Shown here one piece after another: positions 8,661 to 16,688 of a stretch of DNA of 36,326 nt (positions within the stretch are counted from its first letter, which is position 1; every line of letters begins with the position of its first letter). The stretch comes from Candidatus Bathyarchaeota archaeon (GTDB lineage Archaea; Thermoproteota; Bathyarchaeia; Bathyarchaeales; UBA233). The translations under genes were made by a program, and so were the position numbers. Location: the NCBI GenBank assembly GCA_025057795.1, contig JANXEP010000074.1:1-36326 (forward strand). Reading direction: 5' to 3'. The notes beneath the pieces were generated by a model. That model was given only the letters and a program-made list of their open reading frames with translations. It had not been told where the DNA came from and did not search any database.

Positions 8661-10208
8661 TTAAAAATATTGGGCTGCCGTCTCCAATTGCCGTATAAGC
8701 TGTTTTAGTCTTCTCTCCACAGCTTTAACAACGGCTCTTCTCAACTTGTTTCCCTTCAACTCGGAAAGCCTAACTTTTTCCAGATTTTCAGCCAATTTTT
8801 CATCGTGAAGGGAAAACCTTGCCCATCTCACGAAATCTCCGCGGTTATTATGAAACTCTATTGAACCCGCATCGACGCTTCTCAAAGCCTTCACGAATCC
8901 TCTAAGGGTCCAAGCCATAACCCCAGTGTAGTTTTCTTCTCCAACATCTCTGTAGAAGAGAAAGGGCTCGTTTGCGGTTACCGCGGCAAGCCTTACGCGG
9001 TTTTCAAAATCTAACATTGCGGCTTGAGCTGTTATGTAAGCGTCTGATGGAGAGTTGAAATGGCTGAAATAAGCGTGAACCTCTCCAGGTCCACCGCTAC
9101 CCAAATACATGTAATGTAGATGGTCGCTTGTCTGGAAAAGCCTCCAAATCTTTAAAAATTCTTCGCAGTCAGCTTCCTTGACAATAGGCTCAAGCCGCTT
9201 GACAGACGTGTAATACGCCCACTGTAGAGTGTTTCCAAGCCAGGAGCTTGCATCCCTCTCTAAATCAGCCCATGAGACTGTTCCGCCAAGCTCCGGAACA
9301 TCGATTTCCCCGGCTGTGTCGTATTTATCTATGACTTCTGATGGTGTAGCCATGTTAAGGTGCTGCCAACCCAAAATTTTCTTTGGCAGATGCCTCAAAA
9401 ACTCATGTATTCCTGTTTCCGGCCAGTGGTGTTCCCCAAAAGTTTCATAATCTGGGAATATGTTTATGCACTGTCCAGGGGTTGCCGCCAGCCAGCCTGC
9501 ATATTTGTCCGCAGTCAGGGGCCACTCGCTCCACCATCTGGCTGAAAACCTGAACCCTATGTCGTCCGTCAGCTTATAGTTTCGCAGGAGCAGCTTGATT
9601 TTTCCGCATCCCTTAGGCTTGTAAACGTAGTTAGGTGATTTTCCATGCAATATTTTTTCTGTTCCCTCTGTGAATATTCCCTTATAGCCCAGTTCCTCAA
9701 CGGTTTTTGCTATGGCATTATTGTATATTAGTTCGGTGTTTTCAAAAACTTTGGGCGTGCAATCAAGCATGTCCTTTAATGCTTGCCTATGTATTTCAAC
9801 CTGCTCAATGAATTCATTCCTTTCTGGGTAGAGGCTTGCCAGAGAGTGGTAGTATGTTTGTCCCAAAAACTCAACACAACCTGTTTCGGCAAGCTGTTTA
9901 AAAGTTTCTAGAAGGTCTTTGTTAAACATTTCACACTGCTCCAAAAAAGTTCCGGAGATACTGAAAGAGAATTTAACCCGCTTTTTCTCCCGTTTATGCT
10001 CGTCGATTAAGTTAAGCAGTATTTGGTTTGATGGAAAATAGCATTTTTTGCTAACTCTTTCGAAAATTTCTCTGTCAAGCTCCCGGTCAAAATAGTAGTC
10101 GAAAAGTTCCTCCTTTCCCAAGCGTTTAAAGACTTTATTTTCCCAGAAATAGTTTTTCCTCAACCTGAAAGGCTGATGAACCTCGAATACAAAAACTATG
10201 TCTGTCAA
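8661..10208 (-). CDS. GH57-family alpha-amylase-like glycoside hydrolase
   Basis: Retaining alpha-glucan hydrolase of family GH57, similar in layout to the methanogen MJ1611 type. Conserved regions in order: HQPF (11-14), GQTYYH (116-121), the nucleophile region FENTEL with E159, the acid/base region FPDYETFGEHH with D253, and SDHLHYM near residue 375. The 515 aa cover the (beta/alpha)7 barrel plus the helical C-terminal domain. No signal peptide, so it acts inside the cell, most simply on stored polyglucan. TTG start at 10208 has GAGGT 8 nt upstream. First gene of a leftward cluster (GH57, winged helix, GT half, GT4) that diverges from another glycogen-synthase-like gene. Exact activity (amylase, 4-alpha-glucanotransferase or branching enzyme) cannot be fixed from motifs alone. 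Confidence 0.9.
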   Translation of the reverse strand: MTDIVFVFEVHQPFRLRKNYFWENKVFKRLGKEELFDYYFDRELDREIFERVSKKCYFPSNQILLNLIDEHKREKKRVKFSFSISGTFLEQCEMFNKDLLETFKQLAETGCVEFLGQTYYHSLASLYPERNEFIEQVEIHRQALKDMLDCTPKVFENTELIYNNAIAKTVEELGYKGIFTEGTEKILHGKSPNYVYKPKGCGKIKLLLRNYKLTDDIGFRFSARWWSEWPLTADKYAGWLAATPGQCINIFPDYETFGEHHWPETGIHEFLRHLPKKILGWQHLNMATPSEVIDKYDTAGEIDVPELGGTVSWADLERDASSWLGNTLQWAYYTSVKRLEPIVKEADCEEFLKIWRLFQTSDHLHYMYLGSGGPGEVHAYFSHFNSPSDAYITAQAAMLDFENRVRLAAVTANEPFLFYRDVGEENYTGVMAWTLRGFVKALRSVDAGSIEFHNNRGDFVRWARFSLHDEKLAENLEKVRLSELKGNKLRRAVVKAVERRLKQLIRQLETAAQYF

Positions 10209-10308
10209 GTTTTAGACCTCGCTTTCCTTATTGCCTTACGCATTATTCTAGTTTACTTGTTCTAACTTACGTCACGTTTAGGTTTTAAATTTGAATCTGA
10301 AATTCATA

Positions 10309-10320
10309 ACTTATTTTTAT
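10309..10320 (+). promoter_or_regulatory. TATA-like promoter of the rightward glycosyltransferase
   Basis: ACTTATTTTTAT lies in the 218-bp divergent region between the GH57 gene and the rightward GT. A start about 26 bp downstream falls at or next to an ATG at 10340, so the transcript may be leaderless for a short upstream frame. A leftward TATA-like TTTAAAAC lies near 10281-10289 for the GH57 gene. Confidence 0.4.
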
Positions 10321-10339
10321 CCACACTCCCCCCACTAGT

Positions 10340-10426
10340 ATGAGGAGAGAATTTGTGGTCGAAGCTAGTCTAGAGGCTCGTTGGCGGACAATCTTTGTCA
10401 AATTCCAGACTATTCTGGTGATTTAA
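10340..10426 (+). other. Possible 28-codon leader frame ahead of the glycosyltransferase
   Basis: An ATG at 10340 opens a 28-codon frame (beginning MRREFVVEASLEA, ending QTILVI) that stops with TAA at 10424-10426, immediately before and in frame with the TTG start of the glycosyltransferase. The ATG sits where the TATA box predicts transcription to begin. It could be a translated leader that couples or limits translation of the GT, or chance. The encoded peptide resembles nothing I recognise. Confidence 0.3.
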
Positions 10427-11722
10427 TTGCGAATAGGGTTTTTTGTTTGGGAATATCCTCCTGCGCTTGTTGGCGGCTTGGGCACTTATGCTGATTACAT
10501 TACCCGCCAATTTGTTTCTATGGGTAATGACGTAACAGTTTTTACGCTTAATACTGGAAATCTGAAAACAAGGGAGATTATACGGGGTGTTGAAGTTCAC
10601 AGACCCATAATTGTGGATGCGAGCAACGTTTTTCCCATGTTTGTTATAGATGACCTGAAAAGGTGGGGGACAAACATTCGCCTATTCAGCGACATTTTCA
10701 TTTACAATGTTTTAAGCGCAGCTAAATTCATTAATAGCACATTAAAAAAGGAAGGATACAATTTTGATGTTGTCTGCGTGCATGATTGGCTCAGCAGCAT
10801 AGCAGGTATTATAATTAAAAACGAGATAAAGGTTCCAGTGGTTTTTCACGTTCATAGCACAGAATGGGGGCGAAGCGGGGGACAAGGCTCCCAAGTTGTT
10901 TCTTATCTTGAATCTGCCATGGCGGAAAAGGCGGATAGAATCATAACCGTAAGCCATGCCATGCAAGAAGACCTGGTGAGGCATGGTTGGCCGAAATCCA
11001 AAATCAGCGTTGTCTGGAACGGGGTGGACCCCGAACGGTATAATCCGCGGAAATGTAAACCCGAAGAGGTTGAAGCCATACGCGCCAAATATGGCATAAA
11101 ACCCGAAGAAAAAATGATCCTCTTTCTTGGAAGACTTACATGGGTTAAAGGCGTTATAAACCTTGTCCAAGCCATGCCCATGATTTTAGGCGAATACCCA
11201 AATGCAAAACTCGTCATTTTGGGAAAGGGCGAACAGCAAAACGACATAGTTGAGGCTGCGGCTAGGCTTGGAATAAGCGACAAAGTGGTTTGCCTATTTG
11301 AATTCGTCCCTGAAAAGGAACGGATCCTCCATTACGCAGCGGCTGATGTCTGTGTTTTCCCATCCACATACGAGCCCTTCGGCATAGTAAGCCTAGAAGC
11401 CATGGCTATGGCTAAGCCGATAGTTGTAGGCGCCCAAGGGGTAGTGGGCTTCAGGGAGCAGGTGGCGCCTTTTGGGCCGGACCAAAACGGGGTTCATGTT
11501 AATGGCGGAAACCCCGCGGATATCGCGTGGGGCGTAAAAGAGGTTTTATGCGACCCTGAAAGGGCTAAGAAATGGGGTGAGAATGGCCGAAAGCGCGTAT
11601 TACAATATTTCACATGGCGCAAGGTTGCAGAGCAGACTCTGCAGATATATGAAATGCTCCAGTGCAAGCAAGGGTTTGAAGAAGCCAAAGTAGTTGACTT
11701 GCTTGAGGAAATAACAAAATAG
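10427..11722 (+). CDS. Glycogen-synthase-like glycosyltransferase
   Basis: Two-domain GT-B enzyme related to archaeal glycogen synthases (GT5/GT4 boundary). The N-domain begins FFVWEYPPALVGGLGTY, with the GGLG donor-phosphate loop; CVHDWLSS and VFHVHSTEWGR follow. The donor domain has LFLGRLTWVKG and the E-x7-E motif in TYEPFGIVSLEAM; the final helix is TWRKVAEQTLQIYEML. Length 431 aa, full. TTG start at 10427 is set by homology of the first strand, with GGTGAT 5-10 nt upstream. It diverges from the GH57 gene, so storage and release of glucan may share one regulatory region. NDP-glucose to alpha-glucan transfer is the likely reaction; donor preference (ADP- or UDP-glucose) is not readable. 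Confidence 0.87.
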   Translation: MRIGFFVWEYPPALVGGLGTYADYITRQFVSMGNDVTVFTLNTGNLKTREIIRGVEVHRPIIVDASNVFPMFVIDDLKRWGTNIRLFSDIFIYNVLSAAKFINSTLKKEGYNFDVVCVHDWLSSIAGIIIKNEIKVPVVFHVHSTEWGRSGGQGSQVVSYLESAMAEKADRIITVSHAMQEDLVRHGWPKSKISVVWNGVDPERYNPRKCKPEEVEAIRAKYGIKPEEKMILFLGRLTWVKGVINLVQAMPMILGEYPNAKLVILGKGEQQNDIVEAAARLGISDKVVCLFEFVPEKERILHYAAADVCVFPSTYEPFGIVSLEAMAMAKPIVVGAQGVVGFREQVAPFGPDQNGVHVNGGNPADIAWGVKEVLCDPERAKKWGENGRKRVLQYFTWRKVAEQTLQIYEMLQCKQGFEEAKVVDLLEEITK

Positions 11723-11745
11723 TGGATAAAAAGAAAGGGGATAGT

Positions 11746-12975
11746 TTATGGTTTACGTGCAGCTGCTTTTTCAAGGGCTACTACGCCTGGAAGCTTCTTC
11801 CCCATCAGAAATTCGATGAGGGCTCCTCCAGCCGTGCTTACATAGGAAATCTTGTTTGACAGTCCAAGTTCTTGTAGGGCTGCAATCGTGTGGCCGCCTC
11901 CTGCGAGGGAAAAGGCTTTCGAGCTGGCAATTTCTCCAAATACGCGTTTCGTTCCATAAACGAATTCGTTGTTTTCGAAAACACCCATGGGCCCGCTTAC
12001 AACGATTGATTTTGCGTTTCGTATTATTTTTGCATAGTTCTCAACAGTTTTTTCACCGATGTCATATATTGGATAGTCTACTGGAAGTTTTTCAACTGGC
12101 AACTCCTTCCTTTTCTTTTCCACTTCGATAGCCACATCTGACGGAACCTTGATTTTGTCTGGATATTTCTGCATCAGCTGTTTTATTCCGGGAACTATGT
12201 CCATAAATTTTTTCTCTTCAAGGAACTTCATGTTCGGCTTGCCAAGGTTCACTCCCTTTGCCACTAGAAAAACGTGGCCTACAACCCCGCCTGTAAGCAC
12301 ATAATCGGCTATTTTGTTGTCCAGCACATATTTTGAAATTTCAAGGGAGTCGTCGGCCTTTGCCCCTCCAAGCACGTAAATGCACGGTTTTTCAGGGTTT
12401 TCCAACACTTTGCTTAGGGATTTAAGTTCCCTTTCCATTATGCGCCCTGCAACGCTCGGCAAAACCGCGGTGAAGCCCACCATGGAGACATGGGCTCTAT
12501 GGGCTGCCGCAAATGCGTCGTTAACGAATATGTCTGCCAACGGCGCTAAGGCTTTAACGAGTTCTGTTTTGGCATGGTCTTCCGGGGTTCCTTCCTTTGT
12601 TTCTCCTGCAAAGTTTCTAACATTTTCTAAAACCAGAATCTCACCGCTCTTCAATTCTTTTATGGCTTTCTGGGCTTTTTCTCCGAAAACATCCTCCACA
12701 TACTTCACTGGTTTGCCCAGGATTTTGCCGAGGATTTCTGCATGCTGTTTTAAGGGTATAAAGTCTGGATCGCCCTTTCGCCCTTGATGGGCCAATATTA
12801 CAACTTTTGCCCCCTTTCCCGCCAACTCCTTTATTGTTGTTTCACCGTGGGCTTTGATACGTGTATCATCCAAAACTTTCTTTGTTTCCGGGTCCACCGG
12901 AGAGTTGAAGTCAACTCTGACGAGAACCACCTTATCTTTTACGTTGACATCGTCCAGGGTTAGATATTTCACCAT
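11746..12975 (-). CDS. pgk: Phosphoglycerate kinase, archaeal type
   Basis: Interconverts 1,3-bisphosphoglycerate + ADP and 3-phosphoglycerate + ATP. Recognisable blocks: VLVRVDFNSPVD at the N-terminus (substrate Arg/Asp), the archaeal form LAHQGRKGDPDF where bacterial enzymes usually have a SHxGRP loop, ENVRNFAGE, FVNDAFAAAHRAH, GGAKADDSLEI and the nucleotide-binding GGGHTIAAL. 409 aa, the usual archaeal length. ATG at 12975 has GAGAGAAGGGA upstream. It lies 69 nt downstream of the GAPDH gene on the same strand, so the two enzymes that act in sequence are probably made from one transcript. The PGK looks typically archaeal, unlike its neighbour. Confidence 0.96.
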   Translation of the reverse strand: MVKYLTLDDVNVKDKVVLVRVDFNSPVDPETKKVLDDTRIKAHGETTIKELAGKGAKVVILAHQGRKGDPDFIPLKQHAEILGKILGKPVKYVEDVFGEKAQKAIKELKSGEILVLENVRNFAGETKEGTPEDHAKTELVKALAPLADIFVNDAFAAAHRAHVSMVGFTAVLPSVAGRIMERELKSLSKVLENPEKPCIYVLGGAKADDSLEISKYVLDNKIADYVLTGGVVGHVFLVAKGVNLGKPNMKFLEEKKFMDIVPGIKQLMQKYPDKIKVPSDVAIEVEKKRKELPVEKLPVDYPIYDIGEKTVENYAKIIRNAKSIVVSGPMGVFENNEFVYGTKRVFGEIASSKAFSLAGGGHTIAALQELGLSNKISYVSTAGGALIEFLMGKKLPGVVALEKAAARKP

Positions 12976-13044
12976 ATTTTATCCCTTCTCTCTGAAACAG
13001 AAAAATAGAGGGAAGGATATTTTTAAGTTTTACAAAAGAATTAG

Positions 13045-14094
<1,050 letters not shown>

Positions 14095-14102
14095 CTAATT
14101 AA

Positions 14103-14138
14103 TTTTTTCTACAGAACTAAAAGAAAATGTAGAAGAAA
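14103..14138 (-). terminator. Hairpin after the flavoprotein gene
   Basis: TTTTTTCTACA pairs with TGTAGAAGAAA: 11 bp with one G-U, around a 14-nt loop. It sits between the flavoprotein stop (14159) and the GAPDH start (14058). Read leftward it is followed by an A/T-rich tract. A role as transcription terminator or mRNA-end structure is plausible. Confidence 0.4.
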
Positions 14139-14158
14139 GTGTGGATTTTCCGTTATGT

Positions 14159-15505
14159 TTAACGGAGTTTCATTAGAACCATTTCTGCGGCCAACACTAG
14201 AGGTTCCCATGTCTCGCAGAGGGGCGGAGCATAGGCTGTGTCCGCTTTGGCTAGTTCCCGCACGGTCATTTGCTTCTGTATCGCGAGGGACACGGCGTTT
14301 ATGCGTTGGGTTACCTCTTCTCCCCCTATTATTTGGGCGCCTATTATGCGCTGGGATTCTTTTTCAACCACCAGCTTAACCCTTATGGGCTTGGCTCCCG
14401 GGTAATAGTCTGCTTTCGTTTTTGAAGCTATAGTGCCCGTGACCGTTTCAATTCTTGCCCTTTGAGCCGCTGCTTCTGTTAATCCTGTTACACCCGCTTG
14501 AATGTCGTATAATTGGGTTACAGCTGAGCCTAAAACTCCAGTAAATAATGCATAGCCTCCCGCAGCGTTTATTCCAGCCACTTTTCCCTGTCTAACGGCT
14601 ACCGTGCCTAGTTGCTGTATTGTCGGCTTTTGGGTTACTATGTGTGTGGATTCTGCGCAGTCGCCTACTGCGTAAACATCATTTATGTTTGTCTCCATCC
14701 TCGCGTTTGTTTTAATGGATCTTGTTTCTCCCATGGCTATTCCCGCTTCTGCTGCAAGCTGGGTGTTCGCCCTTACTCCAAAAGCGCTTACAAACAAGTC
14801 TGCGCTTATTTGCTCTCCTCCTGCCACTATGCCAGTCACCCTCTCTGTTCCAAGAAACTCCTCGACAGGTTTACCTAGTAAAATGTTTATTCCTTTCTGT
14901 TGAAGCATTTCCTGAATCATTTTCGCTACGTCTGCGTCCAGCATTGCTGGCAAGACTTGGGGCAGCATTTCCACAACTGTAACTTTCAATCCCCTTTCTT
15001 GGAGGGCTACAGCCGTTTCTAAACCTATCAGTCCAGCACCCATCACAACGGCTGTTTTTGCTCCTTCTTTGATGGCTTGATCTATTTTTTCTCCGTCCTC
15101 GATGGTTCTAAGGGGCAAGATTCCCTGTTTTTCTCTTCCTTTTATCGGAGGGGTGAAGGCGCTTGCGCCTGTGGCTATTATGAGGCTGTCGTATGGAATT
15201 TCTTCTGTTTTACCTGTTTTATCCACTGTTTGGACGACTTTTTTCCCCGTGTCTATCTTTGTTGCTTTTGTTTCTGTTTTTAGGTTTAGTTTCATCATCT
15301 TGTAGTAGCTTGGCGGGAAAACTATTAGATCGTTGAAGCTGGGTATTTGTCCGCCTATTACAAAGGGCAAGCCGCAGCGGGAGTATCCAGCATGCTTCTC
15401 CTCTGTTATCAGTGTGATTTCCGCTGTTCTGTCCGTTTTCCTAGCAGCTGAGGCTGCGTCTACGCCTGCAGCGTGCGCCCCAATTATGACTATGCGTCTC
15501 GGCAA
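14159..15505 (-). CDS. FAD-dependent pyridine nucleotide-disulfide oxidoreductase (CoA-disulfide reductase/NADH oxidase-like)
   Basis: Flavoprotein of the single-cysteine branch of the disulfide reductase family. The FAD-binding strand is IVIIGAHAAGVDAA; the redox-active Cys is C44 in YSRCGLPF, and the CxxxxC pair of dihydrolipoamide dehydrogenase is absent. NAD(P)H binds at VVMGAGLIGLETA (about 154-166). The second FAD motif, INDVYAVGDCAE, and a C-terminal dimerisation domain with the conserved Tyr of AYAPPL are present. 448 aa, complete. Relatives reduce CoA disulfide, polysulfide or oxygen. Here the gene starts only 3 nt after the stop of a lipoyl H-protein gene, which suggests its substrate is, or passes through, a protein-bound lipoamide. 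That link is inference; the family identity is firm. Confidence 0.88.
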   Translation of the reverse strand: MPRRIVIIGAHAAGVDAASAARKTDRTAEITLITEEKHAGYSRCGLPFVIGGQIPSFNDLIVFPPSYYKMMKLNLKTETKATKIDTGKKVVQTVDKTGKTEEIPYDSLIIATGASAFTPPIKGREKQGILPLRTIEDGEKIDQAIKEGAKTAVVMGAGLIGLETAVALQERGLKVTVVEMLPQVLPAMLDADVAKMIQEMLQQKGINILLGKPVEEFLGTERVTGIVAGGEQISADLFVSAFGVRANTQLAAEAGIAMGETRSIKTNARMETNINDVYAVGDCAESTHIVTQKPTIQQLGTVAVRQGKVAGINAAGGYALFTGVLGSAVTQLYDIQAGVTGLTEAAAQRARIETVTGTIASKTKADYYPGAKPIRVKLVVEKESQRIIGAQIIGGEEVTQRINAVSLAIQKQMTVRELAKADTAYAPPLCETWEPLVLAAEMVLMKLR

Positions 15506-15508
15506 CGG

Positions 15509-15928
15509 TTACTTCCCTTCTTTTATTAGGCTTTTATGCCACTCAACTGCTTGGTTGAAATCCATCGTGTTTGCCAATTCCGCCTGCATGTTTGAGGGTT
15601 TCACCACGAGCAGCCAGCCCTTTCCATATGGGTCTTCGTTTAGAAGTTCAGGCTTTGACTGGACTTCCTCGTTTACTTCTTCCACGGTTCCGCTTATTGG
15701 GGCCGCCAAGTCTGAGACGGCTTTAACGGATTCCACTGTGCCGTAGGGTTCGCCTTGTTTAATGATTGTTCCAGGGCTTGGGAGTTCAGCATATACTATC
15801 TCGCGGAGTTGTTTCTGGGCGTAGTCTGTTATGCCAACGCGTACTTTGTCCCCTTCAATTTTTATCCATCCAAACTCTTTCGTGTAATACAATCCTTCGG
15901 GAACCTCGTATCCGTCAACCTTAACCAT
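15509..15928 (-). CDS. gcvH: Glycine cleavage H-protein-like lipoyl carrier
   Basis: Small lipoyl-domain protein. The fold starts YTKEFGWIKIEGDKVRVGIT and the modification site is ESVKAV with K69, preceded by PGTIIKQGEPYGTVES as in GcvH. 139 aa, a typical length. In the glycine cleavage system it shuttles aminomethyl groups among P, T and L proteins. None of those, nor lipoate ligase, is seen in this window; the only partner is the adjacent flavoprotein. It could serve glycine cleavage encoded elsewhere or act as a dedicated redox carrier, as lipoate-binding proteins do in sulfur metabolism (LbpA). ATG at 15928 has GAGGTG upstream, and a leftward TATA-like CTTAAAAAT lies near 15961-15969. Family certain; partner role uncertain. 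Confidence 0.9.
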   Translation of the reverse strand: MVKVDGYEVPEGLYYTKEFGWIKIEGDKVRVGITDYAQKQLREIVYAELPSPGTIIKQGEPYGTVESVKAVSDLAAPISGTVEEVNEEVQSKPELLNEDPYGKGWLLVVKPSNMQAELANTMDFNQAVEWHKSLIKEGK

Positions 15929-16166
15929 GTCATCTCACCTCTCGAAATGATTGTATTACTATTTTTAAGCCTTTAAAATTAACTGTATACAACGGGATTT
16001 TAGATTGGGAAGAAGGTACGCTTTAAGACTAAACGTTAAGCAGCGTTTTCAATACAGTTTCATGGATTTCGCATTAGAAAACTTTAGGTCTTGTTATGGA
16101 GTGAAGCCAAATCTTAAATCTGGGTTATTCACCAAAATCTATGCTCGTTGGAGGTTTGGGGTTTAA

Positions 16167-16688
16167 ATGAAGCGTGAAGCCATTTGGATTGCCCGTGATC
16201 TTTCCAAATGTAGTGGTTGCAGAAAATGCGAAATTGCATGTTCGCTTTTCCATGAGAAGCGCATATGGCCGGAAGCCTCAAGAATAAGAGTTTTTATGCT
16301 TGTTCCAGGAGTTGAGTTTCCCCATTTCTGCGCTCAATGCGAAGATTACCCATGCGTTAACGCTTGTCCTTTCAATGCATTGTCCGTGAGCAAAGAAACA
16401 GGCGCTGTTCTTGTGAATGCAGATGTTTGCACTGGATGTGGAAAATGCGTTGAGGCTTGTCCCGGCAAGGTTCCCCACATGCATCCGAAAGAAAAACGTG
16501 TTTTGATCTGCGACCTGTGCGGGGGCGACCCTCAATGTGCCAAAGTCTGTCAGGAGGGAGGCTGGAATGTTTTGAAAGCTGTGCCTAGAAGGATGAACCC
16601 TTATGGGCTTTACGCCCGCACGCCTGAGGAGATTACAAGGAGCTTAGTTGTTAAAATCTATGGGGAGGAGGGGGCAAAGCTATTATGA
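16167..16688 (+). CDS. Polyferredoxin subunit (four [4Fe-4S]) of an AOR-type enzyme
   Basis: A 173-aa iron-sulfur protein with sixteen cysteines in four groups: C15/18/21/25, C55/58/63/67, C88/91/94/98 and C115/118/124/128. This DmsB/HycB-like spacing predicts four [4Fe-4S] clusters in a row, an electron wire. Its stop codon overlaps the start of the AOR gene by 4 nt (ATGA), so the two are translated together and presumably form a complex. The arrangement resembles, from memory, Pyrococcus furiosus WOR5 with its small four-cluster subunit, and Aromatoleum AorAB. ATG at 16167 follows TTGGAGGTTTGGGG. No Tat or Sec signal, so it is cytoplasmic. It diverges from the H-protein gene across 238 bp in which I see only a weak promoter and no clear structure. 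Confidence 0.9.
   Translation: MKREAIWIARDLSKCSGCRKCEIACSLFHEKRIWPEASRIRVFMLVPGVEFPHFCAQCEDYPCVNACPFNALSVSKETGAVLVNADVCTGCGKCVEACPGKVPHMHPKEKRVLICDLCGGDPQCAKVCQEGGWNVLKAVPRRMNPYGLYARTPEEITRSLVVKIYGEEGAKLL

Noticed and set aside
14612..15305. Cys/Phe-rich open frames antisense to the flavoprotein, as possible small membrane proteins
   Set aside because: The opposite strand encodes a complete, recognisable disulfide reductase; the hydrophobicity is a by-product of its codons.
15929..16166. tRNA or structured RNA in the 238-bp divergent gap
   Set aside because: No T-loop GTTCRA core, acceptor stem or strong hairpin could be traced; only weak imperfect repeats.
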